A DNA stretch of 64,000 nt from Artemia franciscana. Lineage: Eukaryota > Arthropoda > Branchiopoda > Anostraca > Artemiidae. The notes below the pieces were generated by a model. That model was not told the origin of the DNA. It searched no databases and was given only the letters and a program-made list of their open reading frames with translations. Positions 46,131 to 57,812 of this stretch are shown in pieces. The stretch spans positions 32,122,977 through 32,186,976 of the forward strand of contig NC_088872.1 in the NCBI RefSeq assembly GCF_032884065.1. Direction: 5' to 3'. The number at the start of each line of letters is the position of its first letter. Positions within the stretch are counted from its first letter, which is position 1. The position numbers were made by a program, and so were the translations under genes.

Positions 46131-46974
46131 ATGGATCCACAAAGTTTGAGCATTTTCCATTTAAATTGTCAAGGCATTTCTAGTTCATTTAGTTATCTAA
46201 TACAACTATGTAAGTTTTCTGAGTTGGATGTGCATGCGTTGAATGGAACGTGGCTTCGTAATCATACAATGAGTCTACTTGAAATTGATAGTTATGACTC
46301 TGTGACGCAGAATGGGGAATCACGATTACATGGTGGATTGCAGGCTTTGTATTGCAGGGAGAATATTACAATAGAAGAACATTCCATAAATGGAATGATT
46401 TACGTGTGAATAAAGAGATGGTTTTTGAATGGTGATTGAACTTTGTAAGTCAGGAAGATTTTTATTTGTGGTTGTTGTTTATCGACCTCCATCTGGAAAT
46501 GTGCAGGAATTTAATGATTTGCTGGAGCAGCAAATGGATAAGTTGTCAGGTTCAAACCGCTCATGCTTTGTTTGTGGAGACTTTAATTTTGATCTATTTT
46601 CAGTAAATGTAAACCCGAGAGTTCGAGATTTTTTAAATGTTATATTGGGTTACAGTTTAAGACCGACAGTTAATATATGTAGTCGAGTGACTTTGTGCTC
46701 CGAATCACTTTAAGATAATATATTTGTTAACATGAAGTATGATTTTGCTGATGTTATTTTGAATAATGTTTCTGATCATTTTGGTGTTCTTGTTGTTATT
46801 AGAGAGTTTGGCGAACCTTCAGTTATTAATATATCACTACAAATTTCCGCATTGAAAATGGATGCTGAGGCTTTTAACATATTCAGAAGAAAATTAAAGA
46901 GCACTCAATTTGATTTTTTAGAAAGTAGTGATCTGCAAGTGAATGAAAAGTTTCATTGTGGTATTCGAAAATAA
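46131..46974 (+). pseudogene. LINE endonuclease domain, frame-broken
   Basis: Three consecutive frames (46086-46409, 46429-46713, 46732-46974) carry the order of motifs of the AP-endonuclease-like domain. They are the N-terminal HLNCQG strand, the YRPPSGN strand, the GDFNFD strand and the terminal SDHFG motif. The catalytic SDH is intact. Breaks lie at about 46408, 46712 and 46974. Confidence 0.88.
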
Positions 46975-47442
46975 TTAAATTACTAAAATAAAGTTGTACA
47001 GTTATTCAAAAGCCGACTTTTCATGTTACCCCTAGGAAACCCTGGGTTACTAGAGGACTGATGAAGGCAATATCAAATCGAAGACTGCTTTATAAATATT
47101 CTGTAGTGTCTCCTGAGGCAAAGGTGAGAGATAAGAAATACAATTGTGAACTCAATAATCTATTACGAATAGCTAGAATCAACTATTATAGAAATGAGTT
47201 TAAAAAAAGTGCATGAAATCCCAGACAAACGTCGAGAATAATTCAGCCTGTTCCGAGCCCTTCCAAGAGTTTTAATTTTACCTGAAAATTTCAATACTGA
47301 CGCTTCGATTGTAGATAATATGTGTAACCATTTTCTATTGTTGTTAAACGGATAGCGAACCCCACGACACAATTTTCTGAGGATGGAAAATACCACCAGT
47401 TTTACTCAATGAAAAATCCCGAAGTATTATAGACCTATTTCA

Positions 47443-48031
47443 TTGCTGCCAGTTTTATTTAGAGTTTTTGAAAAATTGATGAGTGGTAGGACGATTGATT
47501 TTCTTGAAAATAAAAAGTATTTTAGTAAAACTCAGTTTGGATTCCGAAAAGCAATGTCGAGAGATCAAGCTCTTCCTCACGATTTTTGTGAGCGATGCTT
47601 TGGACCAGGGGTGGAAAGTTGCATCTATTTTTTGGACATTGTGAAAGTCTTTGATGGAGTGGACCATGGAATCCTTATGGTGAAGCTGAGGAATTGTGGT
47701 TTTTGTGGTGTGCTTTTTGTCTATTGGAATCTTTTCTTGAAGATCGAAAACAGTTTGTCAGTACTGGTGAAATTAAATCGCAAGTTAAAAGTGTTGAAAT
47801 CAGGATGTCCCTCAGGGATCTGTTTTGGGGTCCCTACAGTTTCTTATATATATTGATGACCTGCGAAATGCTATCAAAGGACTGTCTTTTGATTTAAAAT
47901 GTAGTGATACTGGAGCATCAAAATCTATTTTGCCTCATTTTGCTGATGACACGCCTTTAACTGTTGCTGCAAAAATTGAAGCAATGCTCATACAGAATCT
48001 TCATACTGGCATAATAAACACTGAAAAATGA
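47443..48031 (+). pseudogene. LINE reverse transcriptase, frame-broken
   Basis: Fingers and palm text can be followed through frames 47443-47856 and 47825-48031: SLLPVLFRVFEKL, TQFGFRKAMSRDQ, YFLDIVKVFDGVDHGIL, a SLQFLIYIDDL segment, and LPHFADDTPLTVAAKI with the two catalytic Asp. One frameshift lies near 47820 in the GVPQG region. Confidence 0.88.
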
Positions 48032-48804
48032 ATGAGGATTAATGGAATTCAGCTAAACCCCACCAAATCCCATTTTGTAATGTACGGGAGAAGTAGCGAT
48101 TACTACCCTTGGATCGATAAAATATAGTTCGGTGAAAATATTCTGCCTGGGGGAGTTTCGACAAAGTATCTAAGGGTGATTGTTGATGATTGCCTTAACT
48201 TCAAAGAGCACATTTCATGTGTTAGTGGCAAGGTTGAAAGAAATGCTGGGATGAAGACACTGAAGAATTTTTTCCAAAAGATATTAGGAGATTGCTTTAT
48301 TTTTCTTTTGTTCACCCACACCTTCTATATGGTTGTCTTGTGTGGTCAAGTACGTTTTTAACTCACCTTTGTCTCCTTAGAAGTTAACAAATTAATGCTC
48401 AATGTGTTTTAACTGGAGATAATCGCAATATGTCTGTTCGACATAGATATAATCAAGTGAATATATTACCAATTGCTGGATTATTCCGTTTTTATAATGC
48501 TGTTTTTATTGTTTAAATAAATACGCACGTTATTAGAGTGTTTTAGGGAAATGTTTACAAGTGATGTTAATTTCCACAATTACTCGACTAGAGCATCGCC
48601 ACTAGTTTTGTGACCTCAGGTTATTGCAAAGCGATTCGTTCTTCCATAAGACATATTGGCCCTCAGGTGTGGGAACCATTACCTCAGGCTATTTCGACAA
48701 TTGATGAGCTAAATGAATTTCGCAGTAAACTAAAAGGACAGTGTTAGTCTACATATGAACTTTAAACCCCGCTCAGCAAATTTTCTTTCGAGTGATTGCA
48801 ATTG

Positions 48805-48807
<3 letters not shown>

Positions 48808-48877
<70 letters not shown>
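48808..48877 (+). repeat. Homopolymer T run, 70 bases
   Basis: Lies within the 3' untranslated part of the LINE above. Its length in the assembly is likely unreliable. Confidence 0.9.
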
Positions 48878-48879
<2 letters not shown>

Positions 48880-49165
48880 GAGGGCAACGAAGAGATAGAA
48901 TAGAAGAATGATTTTATTTTGTGTCTTGGGTATCCAGTTAGGTCGTGAAATTTATGATAAATTAATCTATTTCGTTTATTTTTATTTATTTACTTTATCG
49001 TTTTGCCGTACTTTTTTTTGGGGGGGGGAGGAGGTAAGGATGGCTGGTAGTAATTGTGTATGTATGGTCTTTAAATGGTGATGTCTGTCCATACAAGTTT
49101 TATAAACTTCGGGTTTTGTTGTTAATGTGTTTTATTTCTTTTAATAAAACTCTTTTTTCTCAAAA

Positions 49166-50248
49166 GCATTTTTTTTAACTAATGGCGAAAGCTGACATCT
49201 GCAATCAACTCCTGTTGTTTTCTAACTGATCATATTAATATTGAATTATTACGCAATCAGAGACAAGATCTGGAACAAATAGAATCTGCACAGTCTGTTT
49301 TCACTTAGAAGCTTTTCTTTGGAGAAGAATTTCAATATTTGTTGTAATTTAACATCATGAAATTTGGCTATATTTTTTTTGCTTCTACGAGAACACGAAA
49401 TAAAAAACCACTTAAAAACAAGCTATAAGCAAGGGGCAATACTCCTTCTGCGCCGAATGGTGACGTCTGTGGAACGATGAAAGATATCTTTTTTTATTTA
49501 TCTTGTTTATGACATAGCATTTATCATTTTATTTATTGTTATCTAATAGCTTATTTCATCTGCAATTGCTCAAAACCTCTTTTTTTTTAGGGAATGGGTT
49601 TTAATATACATTGACAGAATGCATACTGACCACGGATTGGGTAGTACAGATATACGTAGCTTGCAGTTACGAAGTAGGGTTTAATGAATAAAATATACCA
49701 GCCTGATATTTACCTACTAATTAATAGTTCCTGTATAAGATAAGCTTGGATATTTTAATTTGCAATAACAATTTGAGAAAAAAAGAAACTCATAGGATTA
49801 TTCTAAAATTCAACTTAAATAGATTGCTCCAAAACACTTCATAAAGCGTTCTTTCTCCACTTGTTATTGTTCTGTTATAGCGAAAAACAGAGGCCAAAAA
49901 AGTGGGTTCCCAAGATTGGTAATAAAAAAGAGTGGGTTCGCAAGATAGATAATTAAACAGAGAAAATAGAATTTTCTCTTTTTTCTTTTTATTATCCAGA
50001 TTGATATTAATAAAAAAACGAAAACTTAATCTAAACCGTTTTAGTACACTAGGCAGCCCGACCATTCATTCGATCTATTTTTCCTCGGTCACCAAAATTG
50101 TAGAATTCTTCGAACAAACATCTAGCCGCAGTACAGACTAGCTTTAACAAAATAGAAGTGAAAGGGAAAGAGTGAAAAAGGAGACAAAGAAAAAAAAGCG
50201 TAATAAGCCAATAATCGATACTACTTTGGATGATAAAATGTCATTAAC
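49166..50248. other. Intron sequence of NDST (D-E)
   Basis: AT-rich, no recognised element. Confidence 0.4.
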
Positions 50249-50400
50249 CTGTATTGAAGGTCCCGTAAAGGTTTTGGGGATTTGTCGCTCGCCGTTAGTA
50301 CTTGGTAAAAAGTATAATTCAAAGCTGCAGAATCATTCCGAGCCCTCATATGGTGATACCAGCTATACGCACGCTTCGACGGAGGAATCAGTATTGCAAT
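50249..50400 (-). CDS. NDST: NDST exon D (SWY-HH motif)
   Basis: A 152-bp exon between acceptor ttttttttcttag|att (AG at 50402-50401) and donor atacag|gttaat (GT at 50248-50247). It encodes an ILIPPSKRAYSWYHHMR segment, then LNYTFYQVLTAS, and ends in LQY plus the first two bases of an Arg codon. It matches human ILTNPADRAYSWYQHQR-type sequence. The Ser of SWY (3'-phosphate binding) and the following His (human His716) are kept, while the Gln between Tyr and His is replaced by His. The exon is hidden on the opposite strand to a longer, meaningless plus-strand frame (50172-50435). Confidence 0.95.
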
Positions 50401-51417
50401 CTAAGAAAAAAAATAAGGCATATAGGAATATCTAAATAAATGCATTTAAATGATATTATATACTTTTTTTTTGCAAAATCGTTATACAGAGAATAATGCA
50501 CACAACAGAAAGGAGAAACAAACAAATAATTGCGAGAAAGCAAACAAACCTGACAACAAATAATGCTCACTCCTTCTTCACCTCACTGGCGTTCATGTCG
50601 ACGACGAGGAAAGTCTATGGATATCTCCCTCCTCTTTTGTATCTATCTATTAATTCTACCATTAGTTTCAGTACTCCTCTCAAGCCCAGGAAACGGATTT
50701 ACAAGTATAACTGAATTCAGAAACTTGCACAGAGGCAAAGGGCGTCGGAGTTCAACCTCCTTCCTAATTTTTCCTAAGCTTGCGTATGTGCCTGATTGGG
50801 GTAGCAAAAATGTATTACTTTATTTCTCCAATCTCGCTTTGTTGTTATCCCCAATACGCATGATCAGTTAAATACTTATTAGAGAATAGAGAATTTTTGC
50901 CAATTAAACGGTTTGAAGCATTAGCGTTTCCGTTAATTAGCGTGCGATTTAACAGCCGTAAGACCTTTTGGAAGTGTGATACCGAACTGAAGGCGAAGAA
51001 CCAAACCAAGTGTTGGTTAAAGGTTTGGATTGCTTTTGGTACACTTCTTAAGGGAGAAACTAGCATTAAGACAAAAACAAAATCGACTAATAAGCGTCAT
51101 CGTCGTACAAAATGTATTTTTCAAGATTATCACGGATTACCGCGCTAATTATGAAGTTTTTTCTTAACAGTGGTAGCCAAAAACTCATTATTCCTGTTGA
51201 AAAATGTGATATTATGATGTCTCTTCGTCGGTTATAGTCGAAGTCATGTAACCTCGATGGTATTTGTACTGCCCACCATAATTCAAATTCAGTCGAACTT
51301 CAATCGTATCTTCGATTACTACTTCAGATGTGTATTTCTAGGTATATCCTCCCTGATTCATTTTATGTATAAATATTACTTCTATATTACTCCTATATAC
51401 TTATATATTACTTCTAT
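50401..51417. other. Intron sequence of NDST (C-D)
   Basis: Several plus-strand frames (50496-50714, 50563-50871, 50897-51148) have no recognised domain. They may be decayed transposon text upstream of the LINE that follows. Confidence 0.35.
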
Positions 51418-52953
51418 AATAAGGCTCCAGGTGCTGATAGTGTGATAAATGAGTTTCTTAAATATGGTGGCTCTGAGGTTAAAAATAAGCTACTGAAGAT
51501 TATGAATATGATTCTTGAAAAAGGGGAAGTACCTAATGATTTTAGGATAACCTTAATTAAACCACTGTATAAGAAAGATGACAAGAGTGAGTGTCGTATT
51601 AATGGAGACATTAGTCTGGTCTCTGTAGGTAGCAAATTACTTAATAATATGATACTTTTTGTATCATATTATTATTTTATCATATTGTATCATATCATAT
51701 TATTATTATTTTGTATCATATTATAGAACAGTGCGGTTTTAGAAAAAGTAGAGGATGTGTCGACCAAGTTTTCACTTTTAGGTCAATATTTGAGAAGTCC
51801 CTTCGATGTCAAACACCTTTGGTCCTCTGTTTTATCGATTATGAGCAAGCTTTCGATTCTGTTGATAGAAGAGCGTTAGCAAAGGTCTTATCCTTATATG
51901 GTATAAAAGAAAAATACATTAAAGTGATTTGTGCTATGTACGAGAATAACACTGCTGCGGTTAAGGTAGGAAATGAGGTTAGCAACTGGTTTTGTATTAA
52001 ATCAGGAGTTAAGCAGGGTTGTGTTCTATCCCCTTTTATATGGATCATTTTGATGGACTTCGTCTTAAGGAGCACAGGAAAAGCAATTGGAGACCACGGA
52101 ATCAAATGGGAAGGAAAAACGCACCTGGACTTAGATTATGCTAATGATTTAAGCATATTAGATGAAAGTGTGAGCAAAATGAATGAAACTTTAGAGTTTT
52201 GCGAATACAGGGTGCTAGAATAGGCTTGAAAATTAATGTTAAGAAGACTAAGCCACTAAGGCTAGGAATAAGTGAAAATGAAAAGGTGACGTTGGGTAAC
52301 GAAAAGATTGATCAGGTTGGCAGCTTCACTTAGCTTGGTAGTATTATTGGTAAAGACGGCGGGAGCAGTGAAGATGTTAAAAGTAGAATAGCTAAGACCC
52401 AGGGTGTTTTTTGACAGTTAAAAAAGTTTGGAAGAAAAGGAAGATAAGTCTGCGAACCAAGATTAGAATATTGGAAGCTACAGTGATGGCAGTGGTCAAA
52501 TACGGCTCTGAAGCATGGGCACTCTGAAAAGCAAACGAAAATTTATTAGATGTTTTCCAGAGAAATTGCCTACGGATTGTTCTGGGTACCCGGCTGACTG
52601 ACCGTATTTCAAACAGTAGGTTGTACGAAAAATTTGGTTCAATCCCTCTTTCCAGGGCTATAATGAAAGAAAGGTTGAGATGACTAGGCCACGTTCTGCG
52701 GATGAAGGATGACAGATTGCCGAAGATTGTCTTTTTTGGCCAACCGTCTGGGGCTACACGGAAAGCAGGTCGTCCTCGTCTGGGTTGGGAGGATGTCATA
52801 AATAAAGAATTAAAGGAAATGGGAACTTCCTGGGAGGGTGTAAGGAGGGAGGCCTTGAATAAATTAGGTTGGAGGAGGAGCGTGCGTAGCTGTGTTGGCC
52901 TCAGGCGGCTTGGTGCTGCAGTGAATTATTATTATTATTATTAGTAGTAGTAT
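51418..52953 (+). mobile_element. 5'-truncated LINE with RT and C-terminal tail
   Basis: Starts abruptly inside the RT at APGADSVINEFLKYGG, so it is truncated. It continues through NDFRITLIKPLYKKDD, EQCGFRKSRGCVDQVFTFR, LCFIDYEQAFDSVDR, IKSGVKQGCVLSPFIW and LDYANDLSIL, where the usual ADD is AND. After several frameshifts comes the tail LRMKDDRLPKIVFFGQPSG, GRPRLGWEDVINKELKEMG and WRRSVRSCVGLRRLGAAVN. The 3' end is a (TTA)n(GTA)n tail. This composition is typical of RTE-like or related clades, but the exact clade was not determined. It lies antisense in the C-D intron. 3' fragments of the same family are at 33600-33790 and 35930-36258. Confidence 0.88.
51650..51726 (+). repeat. TATCATATTATT-type microsatellite inside the LINE RT
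   Basis: An AT-rich repeat of tatcatat and tattatt units of about 75 bp sits between the SVGSKLLNN and EQCGFRK parts of the RT, where an intact element would have about 10-15 coding residues. Confidence 0.8.
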
Positions 52954-53739
52954 TACTTCTATATTAATGATAACAAGTGATCTGATTTCATGAGGTTGAT
53001 ACGGGTCCATTACAATCGTCTATGCTCTAAGCAAATTATTTGAGTATATACCACTTCCACATACTGAGGAACTTATTAATGACTTGTACTTGTACTTGGT
53101 CCTAGAGCAGAAGTGAACACCTCATCCAGCATCCAGAAGAATACTGCTCAATAAATTTCAGCCAGGTCTTCAGCAAACAGGAAGAAGCAGCTTTAGCCGA
53201 CTCCGTGGTTACCTAAGCAAATCTAACAGAAGAGCAGCTAAAAGTACTTGTTTGATGATGCGTTCACTGGGAAGGATATGGCCAAGCCAATGCAGTATTC
53301 TCTTGTAATAGTAATAGTCATGACAGTGGACTGGATGTTACATCAGCAGCGACGCATATCAATATCTGTGATTTTGTTGAAGTATCGTACCCTCACGATA
53401 TTTCGTAAACGGCGGCGGTAAAAATTCCATATCATGGATATGAGACGCCTTCAATGGCCAAGTCTCAATAGCAAAGAATAAAAAAAGCTGAACAGCCGTT
53501 CGGTAGACACAAATTTTAGTTTTCATGCTGACCTTCCGACACAAACACCGAGCTGTGAGGAGATGACTCTCGATTTTTTGAACCTATTCTCTATATGGAT
53601 TTGTTGAACGCAATTGTGCTTTACTGATAACAAAATACATTTGAAATGTATTCACCTTTCTTACTTTCATAAATGAAAAATTATCAAAACCTAAACGAAG
53701 AAATGTCAGTATATGTCAATTCACTTGACAATCGACGGA

Positions 53740-53771
<32 letters not shown>

Positions 53772-54705
53772 TTTAGTAAAGAGCAAGTTGTGTTCTGGTC
53801 TTGAGAAGGCATAGGGGTTATTAGCCCTATTCATGTTAATTTTTGCTCGTTTTGAGTTTAATTCGGCTATTTATTGTAATTCCTGTTCGTTTTAAGTTTC
53901 ATTTATTTATTGATAGCGATTTATGGTATTTTTACACTTGGACGATTATTTGACTTTATTTTTGCCCATTCTTGGCTTAATGTAGCTCTTTACTTTTCTT
54001 TGAAAACTTGTCTTGGGGAAAAAGTTTTTAAACTAATATCAATATAAGGATTGTCTATTTTTAATTATAGACCATTTCATTATTGAGCCGAGTTACTACA
54101 GGCAGAGAATTCTTAACTGAAATCTTTGGGGCCAGTTGAGCTTCAGAGCTCTGAATTCTTCGAGATTTATGACATAAAATAAATAGAGGTATGTGATCGA
54201 AAAAGGGAAATAAAAAAAGAATTAAAAATAACAAAGTCGAATTTAGCAGAATTATATAACATTTCTATAAAGATTTCTTTAATTGTGATATTCAGTTGGA
54301 TACTAAACTCAAAAAAAAAAAAAAAAAAACAAAAGCCATTTTTGCTATAAAATACCAAATATCCATTAGAAAAAAAAATTTCTTAAGAGGGTTTGGCTGA
54401 AAATAACTTGGCTCAGAAACACACTTGTCTTCCATTAAAAAAAAAAAAATAAAGAAAATGAAAAACACCACAAAAAAATTATAAGAAGAGTAATATATCA
54501 ATTCATTACTTGTCCCATTGCGGCATAAAACACTGATTGCTTCATCTTTGCTATATGTGCAGATATATATCTCAATAGCAGCCTTATGAGGCAGATTCCT
54601 GCTTGCCATACCCATTGGTAAGTCGTAACAGTAAATATGAATCCTTCCCTCCACTTTAGATTAAATACATGGGTAGAATTAGCAGATAAAAAGCCAAGTA
54701 CTTAC
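52954..54705. other. Intron sequence of NDST (C-D)
   Basis: A T-rich run at 53740-53774 (one C) is followed by text with gttcgttttaagtttc (about 53888), the complement of the aaacttaaaacgaac core seen in several foldbacks. The minus frames at 54167-54358 and 54292-54654 are built on A/T runs and are not genes. Confidence 0.45.
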
Positions 54706-54835
54706 AATTTTAGCTTTCGACAGCAAAGCATGGGCTCGTTTTGGTACGAGCTCTCCATCAAAATAGGTGGCACTCTTTTCAAATAATACATCATCTGTAC
54801 TGTTATCCATTGGGGTTGGAAAAAATTTCATATAC
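54706..54835 (-). CDS. NDST: NDST exon C
   Basis: A 130-bp exon between acceptor ccgtag|gta (AG at 54837-54836) and donor aaaatt|gtaagt (GT at 54705-54704). Its first base completes the Trp codon of exon B. It then encodes [34 protein letters not shown] and ends in LLSKAKI at a codon boundary. Human NDSTs read YM-FFP-P-N-STDFLFEKSA-YF at this place. The FEKSATYF block is a conserved part of the sulfotransferase core. It has no ATG and was found by similarity and splice phase. Confidence 0.95.
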
Positions 54836-56789
54836 CTACGGAAAAAGATCTTTTTTATAATTTGAAATCCAAATAGTGCCTTGGATTAAGTTGATTAAGT
54901 ATGCAAAGTGCAATAGAGTCAGAGACAAACACGAGATATTTCATGAGCGAGAAATTATCATGTTCCAATAAGCTAAAATTACGTAAAGTTAAGATCATAG
55001 TAGTAGCATTTGCTGCAACCTAGTAAAGAACGATCCACGGCCCACAACAATCGAAAGTTGAAAAACACGTTTCCGAAGAAACTATCTAGCGAGAATCATT
55101 TCTCAATTGACACTGATTCAAAAATTATTTAGATTCAGTACACCCTACTTTAAAATTATGAAAATAAATTGTTCCGACTTTCAAAAAGAGCCTGAAATCC
55201 GTCAAAAATGACGTCAAATCAAATAAAAGTACATCGTTGAAATTATGACCGTCGAAAACTTTTTGGCATGTGCAGAAGTTTTGCCTTCTTTTTTTTCTGC
55301 CAGGACTGGGAGGTTATAGGAAAATCATAGAAAGATGGTCAACGGCTCATTTGAAAAGTATGTCCTCATATTTACGTGCTTTTTATTAATGTATCTTGGT
55401 ATTTCCAAGGTAAAGTACCATACAACAGGAAAAATCGCACTTATTGGTGTCACTTCCACATTGAAGAAGGCTAGGAAACAAGAAACTGTCCAGTGAAAAA
55501 AAGATGAAAATTCACAAATAGGCTATTTCAGGAGTAGCAACTATTATATGCATTCAACAGAAGAATAATTTTTGCATGACATCTAGAAAACGAGCCTGAA
55601 GCCCCTCAAATATGACAATATGACTTGACGCCAAATCAAAATTGAAAATGCAGTACTTAAATCGCCATCGACGTAATGTTGGTAATGGCAAGATCTACGA
55701 AGGATCTGCCCTTCTCTAGCAATGATAGAATATCATCCTACAGCATGACGAGATACATTTAGCTGCTGGAGCCACCAAGGCATCCGTTTTGATAAGGGTC
55801 TAATTGACAGCTACGAAACAGCACCTTTGAAAATTCCCGACATTATAAAAATTAATAAAACTAGGACTTATTCAGGACTGTGTCATGAATATAGGGTAAA
55901 AAGATACATAGGAAGAAATTCCACTGCCACCTAGCGTCTCCTAGTAAAACTAAGTGATAATTCTAAGCTATAATACTACATACCAAATTATTAATATTAA
56001 GTTGGTACAGCCAATGAGCGTTTCCAACCCTAACAATTTAAAATGCAACTGCCATCTTTTCTTTTTCTACATGTATCGCTGTAATCGGAAGAAGCACCTA
56101 AGCAACTGTGCATCTCTGCAACTTTAATGGATCATGGGAAGCTTCCTATCTTCTCTTTGTTCCCGATAAAATGCATTTACCTGCCAGTAGGAGGCATTCT
56201 CAAATAGTCAAACGTAGATGGCGCTATCATTATTATATATTTCGATTGTGTCATCCAATACTGTACAACCTTTAAAACCAACACAGTCGATAATGTGCAA
56301 AAATAGAAACCAGGGTTCAAATAAATAATCTCTAAAAATTTAAAGGGAAGTCCTGTTATAAGAATTCGGATTTTGGCTATATTTTATCACTTAGTCATCA
56401 ATTTGTATTCTAATTTGACTGTCTATCGACATTGATGAAAACTCACAATTAATTTCAATTTTCTTGAATCGAATACCGACCTTTCGTAAAATTAAAGCAT
56501 ATAAACTTATTCACCAATGTTTGCAATATACGAGCGGGTAAACAGTCAATATACAACTGGAAAAAATGGTATATCCAGCCAGAAAACTCAACATAATAGA
56601 TACAAATAAGAAAAGTAATGCTAGGAAACATTGCAGAACAGAACTCACAAACTCCTATCATCTATTATAAACCCCTGTCACTATCTGTCATCTATTAATA
56701 AAAAAACTCCCCAAAACAGAAATTTTTAGAAGAGAAGTACAGGTCATATTAAACTAAGGATCAGAAAAAATAAAAACCTACAATAATTC
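54836..56789. other. Intron sequence of NDST (B-C) with an R3 repeat copy
   Basis: About 55010-55350 is a diverged reverse copy of the R3 repeat of 2.7-4.3 kb (cctagtaaagaacgatccacggccca, then aaaaacacgtttccgaagaaactatctagcgag). The rest is AT-rich and without a recognised element. Confidence 0.55.
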
Positions 56790-57285
56790 AAACTCAAAAC
56801 CAACAGAAATTACTATTAAAGAATAAAAGAAGCGCAAAACGAAGAAAAATTAAACAAACAATCATAGCAAAAAAACATACAACAGGTACTAATAAAAATG
56901 AATAAATAAATCTTAAAACGAATAAAAGCTTAAATTGAATATGCAAATCAAGCTTAAAACAAACAAAGATCTTTTGCTGTTGAAGTTTAAATGAAACCGA
57001 AAAAGACAGAAATTAAATAAACAATAATAGCAAACAAACATACTATAGGTACTAGCATAAATGAATAAATAAATCTAAAAACGTGTAAAACTTAAATCGA
57101 ATATGCAAATCAAGCTTAAAACAAACAAAGATCTTTTGCTGTTGAAGCATAAATGAAAACGAACAGAAATTAAATAAAGAATCATTTCAAAAAAACATAC
57201 AATAGGTAATAATATAAATGAATAAATAAATCTTAAAACGATTAAAACTTAAATTATATATGAAAATTGAGCTTAAAACGAAAAA
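56790..57285 (+). repeat. Tandem array, period about 160 bp, three units
   Basis: The block atgcaaatcaagcttaaaac followed by aaacaaagatcttttgctgttgaag occurs at about 56941 and again at 57103, a spacing of 162 bp. A shorter related unit (gaaaattgagcttaaaacg) ends at about 57280. Each unit contains aatgaataaataaatct and an acagaaatta-type core, the same core as in the foldbacks. Confidence 0.82.
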
Positions 57286-57812
57286 AACTCACTACAAACA
57301 AGAATCTGGGTACTGCCTCCTTCTCTAAATGTAACAGTCTAAAACCTAATGCACCATTGCGCTTTACTGAAAAGGAACTATACTACAAATATGTTTTTTG
57401 TACTTATTACAACATTGAACATCAAAATAAAAATTACAGTAAAATTAAAGTTTGACCTGATGAGCTTTCAGCAATTAATATCATTATATATTACATATTC
57501 AGTTTAATTTGATTAGGTCTGTCCAAGAATGTTCAAGACAAAAATAGTTTCACTACAAACAGGAGTTTGGCTACAACCCCCTTCCATAACTAAAAAAGTC
57601 TAAAGCCTACTGCGTCATTGGCGCTTCACTGAAAACGAATTATATTACAAATATTTGATTTTCTAGATATTACAGCATTGAAAGTAAAAATAAAAATCCC
57701 AGTAAAATAAAATCTCGAACTGATGTGCTGTCAACAGTTAATATGATTATATATCAAATATTCAGCTTGATTTTATTAGTTCTTGCCAATACTGTTCAAG
57801 AAACATACAGTT
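57286..57812 (+). repeat. Tandem duplication, period about 262 bp
   Basis: Unit 1 starts at 57289 and unit 2 at 57551, both with cactacaaacaagaatctgg or cactacaaacaggagtttgg. Further shared blocks are gtctaaa.cct, gcgct.tactgaaaa, gaactatactacaaata/gaattatattacaaata, and gttcaaga near the end. It abuts the 160-bp array. Confidence 0.82.

Larger units (their letters stand above)
44690..49165 (+). mobile_element. Near full-length decayed LINE (ORF1, endonuclease, RT)
   Basis: ORF1 remnants begin at an ATG at 44758 (basic MRRNKRKRKPEDQFSSVL) and continue in shifted frames to about 45590, including a predicted coiled-coil-like stretch at about 44930-45050. An apurinic-type endonuclease occupies 46130-46960 (LSIFHLNCQGISS, VVVVYRPPSGN, CGDFNFDL, then NNVSDHFGVLVV). 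RT remnants occupy 47420-48080 (YYRPISLLPVLFRVFEKL, QFGFRKAMS, FLDIVKVFDGVDHGIL, LHFADD-like). A tail peptide at 48628-48747 (IGPQVWEPLPQAIS) ends the ORF. Downstream are a 70-T run, a G run and an aataaaac near 49145. Multiple frameshifts make it inactive. It lies antisense in the NDST D-E intron and is the main reason this intron is 7.5 kb. Confidence 0.88.

Noticed and set aside
50172..50435. 87-codon plus frame at 50.2-50.4 kb
   Set aside because: It is antisense to NDST exon D, whose protein match and splice phases are decisive.
54167..54654. Minus frames with long Phe runs
   Set aside because: Built on A/T runs in an intron; no domain.
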